A stretch of DNA of 64,000 nt from Citrobacter sp. Marseille-Q6884 (GCF_945906775.1 NZ_CAMDRE010000001.1:1612001-1676000), one strand, 5' to 3'. Shown: positions 42,424 to 51,431, counted from the stretch's first letter. Notes: a model not told the origin generated them from the letters alone. A program made the numbers and translations.

Positions 42424-44337
42424 GTGCGATTCCCCAACCAACGTTTAGCGCAGCTGTTTGGTATGCTGCAAAACGAAGCGCTTCCGCAGGATGAGCTGGC
42501 GCAACGGTTGTCGGTTTCCACACGCACCGTACGCGCGGATATTACGGCGCTCAACGCGCTGCTTATCGACTATGGCGCGCAGTTTGTTCTCAGTCGGGGT
42601 AACGGTTATCAACTCAAAATTGACGACCCGGTCAGCTATCACGCCTTACAAACGCAGCAACCGGATACGCTGCTGCGCATCCCGCGGACCAGCCAGGAGC
42701 GCGTACACTGGCTGGTGGTTCGTTTTCTGACATCGGCCTTTTCACTGAAGCTGGAAGATTTAGCTGATGAATGGTTCATCAGTCGGGCGACGTTACAAAA
42801 CGATATGGCCGAGGTGCGCGAGCATCTGCAACGGTATCGCCTGACGCTGGAAACGCGTCCCCGACACGGGATGAAGTTGTTTGGCAGCGAGATGGCGATC
42901 CGTGCCTGTTTGACCGATCTGCTGTGGACGCTGGCACAGCAGGACCCCCTTCACCCGCTGGTGATGGAAGAGGCACTGAATGCCGGGATCCCTGAGCAGC
43001 TTCAGCCCATTTTGCAGGATATTTTTGCCCGCTTTCATATTCGCCTGACCGATGAGGGCGAGTTATTTTTGCGTTTGTACTGTGCGGTAGCGGTACGGCG
43101 GATCAGCGAAGGTTATCCGCTCCCGGAGTTTGCCGCAGAAGAGGCCGGGCATGCGGTGTGCCTGGCGACACGGGAAATCGCGGCGGTGCTGCACAAGCTG
43201 GCGGATAAACCGCTTTCCGTATACGAAGAAAACTGGCTGAAGGTACATATTGCTGCTCGCCAGGTGCAGGACGTGGCGCCCAGCGCCATCAATGCCGATG
43301 ATGACGAAGCGCTGGTCAATTACATCCTGCGTTTTATCAACACGCAGTACAACTACAACTTATTGAATGACAAGCAGTTGCATGCCGATCTGCTGACGCA
43401 TATTAAAACGATGATCACCCGGGTTCGCTACCAGATCATGATCCCCAATCCGCTGCTGGAAAATATTAAACAGCACTACCCGATGGCATGGGACATGACG
43501 CTGGCTGCCGTATCAGGCTGGGGAAAATACACCCCGTACACCATCAGTGAAAATGAGATCGGTTTTCTCGTCCTGCATATTGGCGTAGGACTGGAACGTA
43601 GTTACAACATCGGTTACCAACGACAGCCTCGCGTATTGCTGGTTTGCGATGCGGGAAATGCGATGGCGCGGATGATTGAAGCGGTGCTGGCGCGTAAATA
43701 TCCGCAGATTGAGATCGTGGGAACCGTGACGCTGCGCGACTACGAACAATGCGACAGCATCCACGAAGACTTCGTGATTTCGACCGCGCGGATTAGCGAA
43801 AAAGATAAGCCCGTCGTGATGATTGCGCCATTTCCCACCGACTATCAGCTGGAGCAGATTGGCAAGCTGGTGCTGGTGGACAGAACTCGCCCATGGATGC
43901 TGAATAAGTTTTTCGATGCCGCCCATTTTCGCGTGATCGACGGGCCAATGGATCAACAGACGCTGTTCAAAACGCTATGCCACCAGTTGCAGGATGAAGG
44001 CTTTGTGGGCGCAGAGTTTCTCGATTCGGTCATTGAACGTGAAGCTATCGTCAGCACCATGCTGGGTGACAGCATTGCGCTTCCGCATGCGCTCGGTTTG
44101 CTGGCAAAGAAGACGGTGGTTTATACGATCCTTGCCCCGCAGGGTATTGCCTGGGGCGATGAAACCGCCCACGTGATCTTCTTACTTGCCATCAGCAAAA
44201 GCGAATACGAAGAAGCGATGGCGATTTACGATATTTTCGTCACTTTCCTGCGTGAACGCGCCATGGCCCGGCTCTGTACGTGCAAAAATTTTACCGAGTT
44301 CAAAACGGTGGCAATGGAGTGTGTGAGTCGTTTTTAA
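42424..44337 (+). CDS. PRD/EIIB/EIIA-containing transcriptional regulator (MtlR/LicR-like, BglG-annotated family)
   Basis: 637 residues, GTG start at 42424 behind GAGGAAACTGAC. Domains: N-terminal DeoR/HTH_11 helix-turn-helix (LPQDELAQRLSVSTRTVRAD, about 20-39) and a second HTH-like part (about 95-150), PRD1 (about 180-285), PRD2 (about 295-395), EIIB-like domain with Cys408 (LLVCDAGNAMARM) and EIIA-like domain with His555 (IALPHALG). This is the architecture of DNA-binding PTS-controlled activators, not of RNA-binding antiterminators (no CAT domain). It presumably senses a PTS phosphorylation state and controls the operon it terminates, perhaps through the palindrome at 36828. Confidence 0.9.
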   Translation: MRFPNQRLAQLFGMLQNEALPQDELAQRLSVSTRTVRADITALNALLIDYGAQFVLSRGNGYQLKIDDPVSYHALQTQQPDTLLRIPRTSQERVHWLVVRFLTSAFSLKLEDLADEWFISRATLQNDMAEVREHLQRYRLTLETRPRHGMKLFGSEMAIRACLTDLLWTLAQQDPLHPLVMEEALNAGIPEQLQPILQDIFARFHIRLTDEGELFLRLYCAVAVRRISEGYPLPEFAAEEAGHAVCLATREIAAVLHKLADKPLSVYEENWLKVHIAARQVQDVAPSAINADDDEALVNYILRFINTQYNYNLLNDKQLHADLLTHIKTMITRVRYQIMIPNPLLENIKQHYPMAWDMTLAAVSGWGKYTPYTISENEIGFLVLHIGVGLERSYNIGYQRQPRVLLVCDAGNAMARMIEAVLARKYPQIEIVGTVTLRDYEQCDSIHEDFVISTARISEKDKPVVMIAPFPTDYQLEQIGKLVLVDRTRPWMLNKFFDAAHFRVIDGPMDQQTLFKTLCHQLQDEGFVGAEFLDSVIEREAIVSTMLGDSIALPHALGLLAKKTVVYTILAPQGIAWGDETAHVIFLLAISKSEYEEAMAIYDIFVTFLRERAMARLCTCKNFTEFKTVAMECVSRF

Positions 44338-44454
44338 ACGACCTTGTACAACCCTTATCACACCCACTCAGTTGTTGCCGCCACAATCGACGGCGGCGTC
44401 ATCGCTATTCACAGCTCATGGTTTTGGTGCAGTAGAAGCATGTTTAATGATGCT

Positions 44455-44482
44455 TATAAAGGTGCTTTTTATAGCCTATAAT
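44455..44482 (+). promoter_or_regulatory. Toxin-antitoxin promoter/operator
   Basis: Inverted repeat TATAAA-GGTGCT-TTTTATA lies directly upstream of a perfect -10 TATAAT (44477-44482), 26 bp before the antitoxin start. This fits the autorepressed arrangement of such modules. Confidence 0.55.
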
Positions 44483-44508
44483 AAAGCCTCATTAACGAGG
44501 AAAACACC

Positions 44509-44757
44509 ATGCCATTTCATATCCTGACGAAAACCGCTGCCAGCATCACTGATCTGAAACGTAACCCAATGGGGACGGTCAACGCCGGAGAAGGTGAAGC
44601 GGTGGCGATTCTTAACCGCAATGAACCTGCTTTTTACTGCGTTCCGCCTGCGGTTTATGCGTATCTGCTGGAGCTGGCGGAAGATGCCGAGCTGAACCGC
44701 ATCGCTGACGAGCGGGAAGGTGGAAAGCGAATAAAGGTGTCTTTAAATGACCTATAA
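44509..44757 (+). CDS. Antitoxin of StbD/RelB-Phd-YefM type
   Basis: 82 residues. N-terminal Phd/YefM-like DNA-binding part (TKTAASITDLKRNPMGTV, then GEAVAILNRNEPAFYCVPPAVYAYLLE) and a charged C-terminal tail (ELNRIADEREGGKRIKVSLNDL) that would wrap the toxin. It neutralises the RelE-like toxin encoded by the next gene, whose ATG overlaps its last 11 bases. AACGAGGAAAAC ribosome site. Stable-maintenance modules of this type sit beside nrdG in Salmonella too. Confidence 0.88.
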   Translation: MPFHILTKTAASITDLKRNPMGTVNAGEGEAVAILNRNEPAFYCVPPAVYAYLLELAEDAELNRIADEREGGKRIKVSLNDL

Positions 44758-45028
44758 CCTGGAGTTTTTAGATGTTGCGCTCAAGGAATGGCGCAAGCTT
44801 TCTCCCGCATTACGTGAACAGTTCAAAAAGAAACTGGCGGAGCGACTGGAAAATCCTCATGTTCCTGCCGCCCGCCTTTCCGGCAAATTGCACCGTTACA
44901 AAATCAAGCTACGTAGCGCCGGATATCGCCTGGTCTACCAGGTCGAAGATGAGCAGGTTATCGTTCTTGTGATCGCTGTGGGCAGGCGTGATGGCGATGA
45001 GGTTTATCATCAGGCCAACCGGCGTTAG
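44747..45028 (+). CDS. RelE/StbE-family mRNA interferase toxin
   Basis: 93 residues, RelE/ParE superfamily. Seen: LEFLDVALKEWRKLSPALREQFKKKLAERL helices (cited in parts: VALKEWRKL, LREQFKKKL), then the basic RNA-binding strands LSGKLHRYKIKLRSAGYRL and QVIVLVIAVGRRDGDEVY. Such toxins cleave mRNA at the ribosome. The catalytic-type residues Lys/Arg in the central strands are present, so it is probably active. Its stop lies 30 bp before the convergent nrdG end. Confidence 0.88.
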   Translation: MTYNLEFLDVALKEWRKLSPALREQFKKKLAERLENPHVPAARLSGKLHRYKIKLRSAGYRLVYQVEDEQVIVLVIAVGRRDGDEVYHQANRR

Positions 45029-45057
45029 CGTCGTCGTCGCGCAAACCGATTCCCAGC

Positions 45058-45522
45058 TTAACGTAAGTGATGCACGACCTGATTGCTACTGCCACGCCAG
45101 ATGAGCGCCGGGTCTTTAAGATCCTGCACAAACTTGCCATCGACCAGCACGTTGATGAGATCCACGACCTGCATTTGTGCGGCGTTGAGCTCGTCGAGCT
45201 TATAGCCGGTCCACACCCAGATGTCTTTACCCGGGCATTCCGCGTGAATGCGCTGTACCAGTTTTAGAATATCCGGCACGTTTTGCGGATGCAGCGGATC
45301 GCCGCCAGAGAGAGAGAGCCCCTGGCGATGGATGCGCGTGTCGTTCAGATCGGCAATGATCTTGTCTTCCATCTCCCGGGTAAACGGCATGCCGGAGTTC
45401 AATCGCCAGGTACTTTTGTTATAGCAGCCAGGGCATTCATGTACGCAGCCTGAAACAAACAGGGTGCAACGGGTGCCGGGGCCGTTAACGATATCGACGG
45501 GGTAATATTGATGAAACCTCAT
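45058..45522 (-). CDS. nrdG: Anaerobic ribonucleotide reductase activating enzyme NrdG
   Basis: 154 residues as in E. coli. Radical-SAM [4Fe-4S] motif CVHECPGC (Cys26, Cys30, Cys33) and the GGDPL segment (SLSGGDPLHPQ). It generates the glycyl radical on NrdD using S-adenosylmethionine and reduced flavodoxin. Downstream of nrdD on the same strand with an ERIC-like element in the 184-bp gap. Confidence 0.97.
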   Translation of the reverse strand: MRFHQYYPVDIVNGPGTRCTLFVSGCVHECPGCYNKSTWRLNSGMPFTREMEDKIIADLNDTRIHRQGLSLSGGDPLHPQNVPDILKLVQRIHAECPGKDIWVWTGYKLDELNAAQMQVVDLINVLVDGKFVQDLKDPALIWRGSSNQVVHHLR

Positions 45523-45544
45523 TTTTGCTTCTCATCCGCTTATC

Positions 45545-45655
45545 AATTCGCGCCATAGCTGCGTTAGCTGCATTCGTGCGCCCGAGTCACTTACTTATGT
45601 AAGCTCCCCGGGACCCACTCATTTGCTGCCTTGCTATGACGTGAATTGCGTTGCG
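45545..45655. repeat. ERIC-like repeat in the nrdD-nrdG gap
   Basis: The stretch contains GAGTCACTTACTTATGTAAGCTC, broken here as GTCACTTACTTATGTAAG, the hallmark core of ERIC sequences. Flanks form a long imperfect inverted repeat (AATTCGCGCCATAGC versus GCTATGACGTGAATT). ERIC elements of about 127 bp fold in RNA and can modulate mRNA stability. Confidence 0.72.
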
Positions 45656-45706
45656 GAAAAAATGGCCCGAAAAGCGTCGCATCGCCGGGCAATAATACTC
45701 TCGAAA

Positions 45707-47845
45707 TTAACCGATCTGCCCATTGCCTAAATGCTTAACGCGGCGCTTCACTTCTTCCTGCTTACCGGCGTTAAACGGACGTGCATCCGGGCTACCTAAA
45801 TAACCGCACACACGGCGGGTGACCGACACGCGTGAGGCGTCGTGGTTACCGCATTTCGGACAAGTGAAGCCTTTGCTGGTGCACTCGAACTCACCGGTGA
45901 AGCCGCATTCGTAGCACTCGTCGATTGGCGTATTAGTCCCGTAATACGGCACATGCTGATAGCTGTAATCCCAGACGTCTTCCAGCGCTTTCAGGTTGTG
46001 CTGAATATTGGGATACTCGCCGTAGCAAATGAAGCCACCGCTCGCCAGCGGCGGATAAGGGGCTTCGAAGTCGATTTTGTCGTACGGGTTAACCTTTTTC
46101 TCCACGTCGAGGTGGAAGCTGTTGGTGTAGTAGCCTTTGTCGGTCACGCCCGGAATGACGCCAAACTCGGCGGTATCCAGACGGCAGAAGCGGTCGCACA
46201 GGTTTTCACTTGGCGTGCTGTACAGACTAAAGCCGTAACCGGTCTCGTCTTTCCACTGATCGACGGCCTGACGCAGACGTTCAACAATGGCAATGCCCTT
46301 GGCGCGAAGCTGCTCGCTGTCGTACACGTGCTGATCACCAAACAGCGCATTAATGGTCTCGTGAATACCGATGTAGCCCAGAGAGATAGATGCACGGCCG
46401 TTTTTGAAGATCTCAGACACATCATCGTCCGCTTTCAGACGAACGCCGCAGGCACCTTCCATATACAGGATCGGCGCGACGCGCGCTTTCACGCCTTCCA
46501 GACGCGCAATGCGGGTCATCAGCGCTTTACGCGCCAGCACCAGACGGTCGTCCAGCAACTTCCAGAAAGTGGCTTCGTCACCGTGTGCTTCCAGCGCAAT
46601 ACGCGGCAGGTTAAGGCTGATCACGCCGAGGTTGTTACGGCCATCGTGGATCTGCTCGCCGTTCTCGTTTTCCCACACGCCGAGGAAGCTACGACAGCCC
46701 ATCGGGGTTTTGAACGAACCGGTAACTTTTACCACCTGATCGTAGTTCAGGATGTCCGGGTACATGCGCTTGCTCGCGCACTCCAGCGCCAGCTGTTTGA
46801 TGTCGTAGTTCGGATCGCCAAACTTGTGGTTCAGGCCATCACGAATCGCGAACACCAGTTTCGGGAAGACGGCGGTTTTACGATTTTTACCCAGACCCGC
46901 AATGCGGTTACGCAGAATGGATTGCTGGATCAAACGCGATTCCCAGCTGGTACCGAGACCAAAGCCAAAGGTGACGAACGGCGTCTGGCCGTTGGCGGTA
47001 TGCAGCGTGTTCACTTCATACTCAAGGGACTGGAATGCGTCGTAGCACTCTTTCTCGGTACGGGAATGCGCATAACCGTCGGCGTCCGGGATCTGCCACT
47101 CTTCAGCGGTTTTACGGTGCTTGTTAAAGCTCTCGGTAACGAACGGCGCGAGAACTTCGTCGATGCGGTTAATGGTGGTGCCGCCGTAAATATGGCTGGC
47201 GACCTGCGCGATGATTTGCGCGGTGACGGCAGTTGCCGTGGAGATGGATTTTGGCGGTTCGATCTCCGCGTTACCCATCTTAAAGCCCTGCGTCAGCATA
47301 CCTTTCAGGTCGATCAGCATGCAGTTAAACATCGGGAAGAAGGGAGAGTAGTCGAGATCGTGATAGTGAATATCACCGCGCTCGTGTGCCTGTACCACAT
47401 CGCGCGGCAGCAGGTGCTGACGTGCATAGTGTTTGGCGACGATACCGGCCAGCAGGTCGCGCTGAGTCGGGATCACTTTACTGTCTTTGTTGGCGTTTTC
47501 GTTCAGCAATGCTGAGTTGGTTTGCTCAACCAGACCACGAATTTCCTGGTTCAGACGACCGCGTTTTTCACGCTGGATATCACGGTCATGGCGGTATTCG
47601 ATATACGCGCGAGCGAGTTGTTTATACGGGCCAGACATCAGCTGGTTTTCGACCGCTGTCTGGATCTCGTTGATATCAACCTTGCTGCGTTCATTCATCT
47701 GGCTGCTAACGACTTCTGCGACGGTGGCACAGTAATCTGTGTCATCGACTCCCGCTGCTTTAGCTGCACGCAGAATGGCTTCTTTGATGCGCTCTGATTT
47801 AAACGGCACTTTACAGCCATCTCGTTTCATCACATGCGGTGTCAT
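45707..47845 (-). CDS. nrdD: Anaerobic ribonucleoside-triphosphate reductase NrdD
   Basis: 712 residues from ATG 47845 (E. coli 712, MTPHVMKRDGCK); a codon pair upstream at 47851 adds two residues. N-terminal ATP-cone (about 3-95), catalytic ten-stranded barrel, four-cysteine zinc site (CYECGFTGEFEC and CPKCG) and the glycyl radical site at Gly681 (RRVCGYLGSPDARPF). It reduces ribonucleoside triphosphates with formate during anaerobic growth. Upstream region carries paired FNR and NrdR sites. Confidence 0.97.
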   Translation of the reverse strand: MTPHVMKRDGCKVPFKSERIKEAILRAAKAAGVDDTDYCATVAEVVSSQMNERSKVDINEIQTAVENQLMSGPYKQLARAYIEYRHDRDIQREKRGRLNQEIRGLVEQTNSALLNENANKDSKVIPTQRDLLAGIVAKHYARQHLLPRDVVQAHERGDIHYHDLDYSPFFPMFNCMLIDLKGMLTQGFKMGNAEIEPPKSISTATAVTAQIIAQVASHIYGGTTINRIDEVLAPFVTESFNKHRKTAEEWQIPDADGYAHSRTEKECYDAFQSLEYEVNTLHTANGQTPFVTFGFGLGTSWESRLIQQSILRNRIAGLGKNRKTAVFPKLVFAIRDGLNHKFGDPNYDIKQLALECASKRMYPDILNYDQVVKVTGSFKTPMGCRSFLGVWENENGEQIHDGRNNLGVISLNLPRIALEAHGDEATFWKLLDDRLVLARKALMTRIARLEGVKARVAPILYMEGACGVRLKADDDVSEIFKNGRASISLGYIGIHETINALFGDQHVYDSEQLRAKGIAIVERLRQAVDQWKDETGYGFSLYSTPSENLCDRFCRLDTAEFGVIPGVTDKGYYTNSFHLDVEKKVNPYDKIDFEAPYPPLASGGFICYGEYPNIQHNLKALEDVWDYSYQHVPYYGTNTPIDECYECGFTGEFECTSKGFTCPKCGNHDASRVSVTRRVCGYLGSPDARPFNAGKQEEVKRRVKHLGNGQIG

Positions 47846-47872
47846 GATCACTCCATCATTTATAAGAACAGG

Positions 47873-47881
47873 TTATCCACA
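47873..47881 (+). promoter_or_regulatory. DnaA box (perfect TTATCCACA)
   Basis: Perfect match to the high-affinity DnaA consensus, 28 bp upstream of the nrdD start codon. Confidence 0.6.
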
Positions 47882-47949
47882 GAGGGTGGGAAGCGCGCAT
47901 TGGTTTATTCATCTATCTGGTCAATGACTTCCCGTAATCCAGACCCCAT

Positions 47950-47958
47950 TTATCCACA
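47950..47958 (+). promoter_or_regulatory. Second DnaA box (perfect TTATCCACA)
   Basis: Second perfect consensus copy in the same orientation, 77 bp from the first, between the first box and the NrdR/FNR sites. Confidence 0.6.
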
Positions 47959-48007
47959 TTTCCACTGCAAGGGCGGGAAATGATGTTGTAGCAATTATAG
48001 GCGATTA

Positions 48008-48054
48008 ATACAACATATTGGGTCGGCGTGCATTTTAAGTTCTATATGTAGTGA
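48008..48054 (-). promoter_or_regulatory. Tandem NrdR boxes
   Basis: ATACAACATATTGGGT (48008-48023) and GTTCTATATGTAGTGA (48039-48054) both fit the NrdR palindrome acaCwAtATaTwgTgt. They are exactly 31 bp apart, the three-helical-turn spacing typical of NrdR pairs. The second overlaps an FNR site. Confidence 0.75.
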
Positions 48055-48095
48055 TTTGCATCAAGGATGTTTACGATTTTATTGATGTAGCTCAA
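48051..48095 (-). promoter_or_regulatory. Paired FNR sites
   Basis: GTGAT-TTGC-ATCAA (48051-48064) and TTGAT-GTAG-CTCAA (48082-48095) each differ from TTGAT-N4-ATCAA at one position. Centres are 31 bp apart, as reported for the E. coli nrdD promoter. Confidence 0.75.
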
Positions 48096-48253
48096 AGTAA
48101 AAACTGGAGCGTACAGATGACGGGCAGTACAGCGATTGTAAATTACGGGAAGAAAAATCTGATTAATTATTCAACAAAAACAGCAAGGTAAGCTGAGCCC
48201 CTGCGACGAGGCCCGGCAGCGCTATGCGTACCGGGCGAGAAGCAGAATGCAAG

Positions 48254-49906
48254 TTATTTTTGTCGCCACCAGATGGCTTCAAAAGGACGCAGCGTCATCT
48301 CCCCTGGTTGGTGAGCCACTTCATCATAGTTGTGCATCAGCACCTGCCAGTTTCCGCCCGTGTGAGTGGGCTGCCAGGACTGGAAGCTGTTGCTCAGGTT
48401 AGCAATGACCAGCAGCCGCTGCCCGCGCCATTCACGCTGGTAGCACCACAAGTGCGGGCTATCCGGCAGCAGATCCTGGTAGTCACCCCAGGTGATAACC
48501 GGCTCGGTTTTGCGTAGGGCGATCAGTTTCTGATAGGCATAAAACACGGAACCGCTATCCGCCAGCGCCGCCGCGACGTTGATATCCGCTGCGTTATCAC
48601 ACAGGTTGATCCACGGCTCGCCGTGCGTAAAGCCTGCATGCTTGCTGTTATCCCACTGCATCGGCGTGCGGCTGTTATCGCGGGATTTACTGGCGAGGAT
48701 CGCCAGCAGTTCGTTGGCATCACGTCCCTGGCCGTTCAGTTCGGCAAACATGTTGTGGCTTTCGACGTCGCGATAGTCGGTGATCTGGCGAAAATGCGGG
48801 TTGGTCATGCCAATCTCTTCGCCCTGGTAGATATAGGGCGTGCCCTGCATACCGTGCAGCACCATCGCCAGCATCTTGGCCGCCGGTACACGGTATTTTC
48901 CTTCATCGCCAAAGCGCGAAACGATGCGCGGCTGGTCGTGGTTACACCAGAACAGCGCGTTCCAGGCGACGTTGTGCATCCCTTGCTGCCAGTGGCGAAA
49001 CAGGCTTTTCAGCGCCACATAATCGGGTTTCGCCAGCGTCCACTTTTCACCCTGGGGATAATCGACTTTTAGATGGTGGAAGTTAAATGTCATCGACAGT
49101 TCGCTGCCGTCCAGGGCGGCGTATTGCTGACAATGTTCCAGCGTCGTGGAGGACATTTCGCCCACCGTCATCAGGGAGCGTGGCGTGAAGACATCGCGGT
49201 TCATCTCACGTAAGAATTCATGCACGCGCGGGCCGTCGGTATAAAAACGGCGTCCATCGCCGTCGGGATCGCTGGGGAAGTCCTGTTCTTTGGAGATAAG
49301 GTTCACGACGTCGAGGCGCAGGCCGTCTACGCCGCGATCGGCCCAGAATTCGCACACTTTTTTCAACTGTGCGCGTACCGCCGGATTTTCCCAGTTCAGG
49401 TCAGCCTGCTCCGGGGCAAAGAGGTGCAGATAATATTGTTCGCTTTCGGCATGCCAGCCCCAGGCGTTGCCGCCAAATTTGGAGCGCCAGTTATTCGGAG
49501 GCAACTGCGGCGAGCCCTCGCGCCAGATGTAAAACTGACGATACGGACTGTCTTTATCCAGCGCCTCGCGAAACCAGGCGTGCTGCGTCGACGTATGGTT
49601 GAACACCATATCCAGAATGATGCGGATACCGCGCGCTTTCGCTTGCGCCACCAGTTCGTCAAAGTCCTCCAGCGTGCCATAGGCTGGATCGACAGAAAGA
49701 TAGTCAGCGACGTCGTAGCCGTTATCAACCTGTGGTGAAACATAGAAGGGGGTTAGCCAGAGCGCATCAATGCCCAGTTTTTGCAGATAATCGAGGCGTT
49801 GCGTTACACCGCGTAAATCGCCGGTGCCGCTGCCTGTCGTGTCCTGAAAACTCTTGGGGTAAATCTGATAGATAACGCCGTTTTGCCACCAGTGGGGAAT
49901 AGTCAT
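48254..49906 (-). CDS. treC: Trehalose-6-phosphate hydrolase TreC (alpha,alpha-phosphotrehalase)
   Basis: 550 residues from ATG 49906 (E. coli 551, MTHLPHWWQNG); five codons upstream of it are non-homologous. GH13 barrel: nucleophile in GLRLDVVNLI, acid/base in TVGEMSSTT, third acidic residue in WCNHDQPRIVS. It splits trehalose 6-phosphate into glucose and glucose 6-phosphate in the cytoplasm. Follows treB by 48 bp on the same strand as one operon under the TreR operator. Confidence 0.97.
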   Translation of the reverse strand: MTIPHWWQNGVIYQIYPKSFQDTTGSGTGDLRGVTQRLDYLQKLGIDALWLTPFYVSPQVDNGYDVADYLSVDPAYGTLEDFDELVAQAKARGIRIILDMVFNHTSTQHAWFREALDKDSPYRQFYIWREGSPQLPPNNWRSKFGGNAWGWHAESEQYYLHLFAPEQADLNWENPAVRAQLKKVCEFWADRGVDGLRLDVVNLISKEQDFPSDPDGDGRRFYTDGPRVHEFLREMNRDVFTPRSLMTVGEMSSTTLEHCQQYAALDGSELSMTFNFHHLKVDYPQGEKWTLAKPDYVALKSLFRHWQQGMHNVAWNALFWCNHDQPRIVSRFGDEGKYRVPAAKMLAMVLHGMQGTPYIYQGEEIGMTNPHFRQITDYRDVESHNMFAELNGQGRDANELLAILASKSRDNSRTPMQWDNSKHAGFTHGEPWINLCDNAADINVAAALADSGSVFYAYQKLIALRKTEPVITWGDYQDLLPDSPHLWCYQREWRGQRLLVIANLSNSFQSWQPTHTGGNWQVLMHNYDEVAHQPGEMTLRPFEAIWWRQK

Positions 49907-49954
49907 TATGGTTTCCTGCAAATGCGATGGTGCGCAACTGCGCCCCGAAAAAAG

Positions 49955-51376
49955 TCAGACAATCTGTAAGGTGCCCTGACGGTATTTACGCTGGTAGATG
50001 AACGAGGTCAGTACCATCGGGATAACAATTGAGACCACCATCGCCAGGCCGAATACCTGCCAGTAGGTCGGCTGGATGGAGAGGATGCCCGGCAAACCGC
50101 CGACGCCAATACCGTTCGCCATAACGCCGTTCAGGCCACACAGCAGACCGGCGAGGCCGGAGCCAATCATGGCGCACAACATCGGGAAGCGGTATTTCAG
50201 GTTGATGCCGTACATTGCCGGCTCGGTGACCCCGAGATAAGCGGAGATCGCCGCCGGAACGGAGATTTCACGTTCGTTATGCTTACGGCTGGAGATAATG
50301 ATGCCGACCACCGCAGAGGCCTGAGCGATATTCGACAGTGCAATCAGCGGCCAAACCGGCGTTCCCCCCATGCTTTGAATCATCTGCATGTCGATAGCCA
50401 GCGTGGTCTGATGTACGCCGGTGATCACCAGCGGGGCATACAGGAAGCCAAACAGCGCTGCGCCAATCGGTGCAAAGCTGCCGGTCATCAGATGACGTAC
50501 CGCAAAGGCCACACCGTCGCCAATCATGCGGCCAAACGGACCGATAAACGCATGTGCGAGGAACACCGCGAGGATCAGCGAACAGACCGGGACGACCACC
50601 AGATAGAGGTAATCGGGGACGATGCGCTTCAGACGTGTTTCAATAAATCCAAGCGCCAGACCCGCCAGCAGAGCCGGAATGACCTGCGCCTGATAGCCGA
50701 CTTTTTCGATAGAAAACAGGCCAAAGTTCCACACTTCTGGCACCTGCTGACCCAGCAGGTAGGCGTTCATCAACTGCGGTGAAACCAGCGTGACGCCCAG
50801 CACAATACCGAGGATCGGTGTACCGCCCATTTTCTTCACCGCCGACCAGCAGATCCCGACCGGCAGATAGAAGAAGATCGCTTCGCCAATCAGCCACAGG
50901 AAATCGTAGAGGGTTTTCAACGACGGATGCATCTGCGCCAGCGTCTGGCCGTTGCTCATGGGCAGATCGCCGATCACATTACGAAAACCTAAGATCAAAC
51001 CGCCGCTAATCAGCGCAGGCAGCAGCGGGAAGAAGATCTCCGCGAAATGCGAAATCAGTTGCTCGTGCCACTTCATGTTCTGCCGCGCGGCTTTTTTCGC
51101 CTGCTCTTTATCGGCGCTGGCCTGTCCGGTCGTGGCCAGTAGCGCTTTATAGTAGTCGCCAACGTCGGTGCCAATCACCACCTGAAACTGCCCGGCATTG
51201 GTGAAGCAACCTTTGACCATTGGCAACTGCTCGATCTCTTTGGGCCTGGCATTTGCGGGTTGGTTTAGCACAAAGCGCAGGCGAGTGATGCAGTGACTCA
51301 CCGTGGCGATATTGTCGCGCCCGCCTACCAGCTCAATCAGCCGGTCGATATCTGCTTGTTTTACTTTGCTCATCAT
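49955..51376 (-). CDS. treB: PTS trehalose-specific EIIBC component TreB
   Basis: 473 residues as in E. coli. EIIB domain (1-85) with phosphocysteine Cys29 (TVSHCITRLRFVL), then EIIC (about 105-470) with about ten helices. No EIIA is attached, so it uses the glucose EIIA (Crr). It imports and phosphorylates trehalose to trehalose 6-phosphate. A palindromic operator lies in the 107-bp gap upstream, where treR ends. Confidence 0.97.
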   Translation of the reverse strand: MMSKVKQADIDRLIELVGGRDNIATVSHCITRLRFVLNQPANARPKEIEQLPMVKGCFTNAGQFQVVIGTDVGDYYKALLATTGQASADKEQAKKAARQNMKWHEQLISHFAEIFFPLLPALISGGLILGFRNVIGDLPMSNGQTLAQMHPSLKTLYDFLWLIGEAIFFYLPVGICWSAVKKMGGTPILGIVLGVTLVSPQLMNAYLLGQQVPEVWNFGLFSIEKVGYQAQVIPALLAGLALGFIETRLKRIVPDYLYLVVVPVCSLILAVFLAHAFIGPFGRMIGDGVAFAVRHLMTGSFAPIGAALFGFLYAPLVITGVHQTTLAIDMQMIQSMGGTPVWPLIALSNIAQASAVVGIIISSRKHNEREISVPAAISAYLGVTEPAMYGINLKYRFPMLCAMIGSGLAGLLCGLNGVMANGIGVGGLPGILSIQPTYWQVFGLAMVVSIVIPMVLTSFIYQRKYRQGTLQIV

Positions 51377-51431
51377 TAAGCCCTGTTGTTGACCTGGCGC
51401 CAGAGTATATCGGCGATGAATATTTAAAAAT

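Larger units (their letters stand above)
47846..48253 (-). promoter_or_regulatory. nrdDG control region
   Basis: 408-bp gene-free gap between nrdD and treC. Contains two DnaA boxes (47873-47881 and 47950-47958), two NrdR boxes (48008-48023 and 48039-48054), two FNR sites (48051-48064 and 48082-48095), and a hairpin (GCCCGGCAGCGCTATGCGTACCGGGC, given here as arms GCCCGG/CCGGGC, 48211-48237) that ends treC transcripts. Confidence 0.7.

Noticed and set aside
42424..44337. Antiterminator interpretation of the PRD regulator
   Set aside because: The N-terminus is a DNA-binding HTH, not an RNA-binding CAT domain, and no RAT-like antiterminator hairpin was seen in the operon leader.
45842..47515. 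557-codon plus-strand ORF opposite nrdD
   Set aside because: Exact antisense shadow of nrdD with no family features; long shadows are common opposite GC-rich third-position-biased genes.
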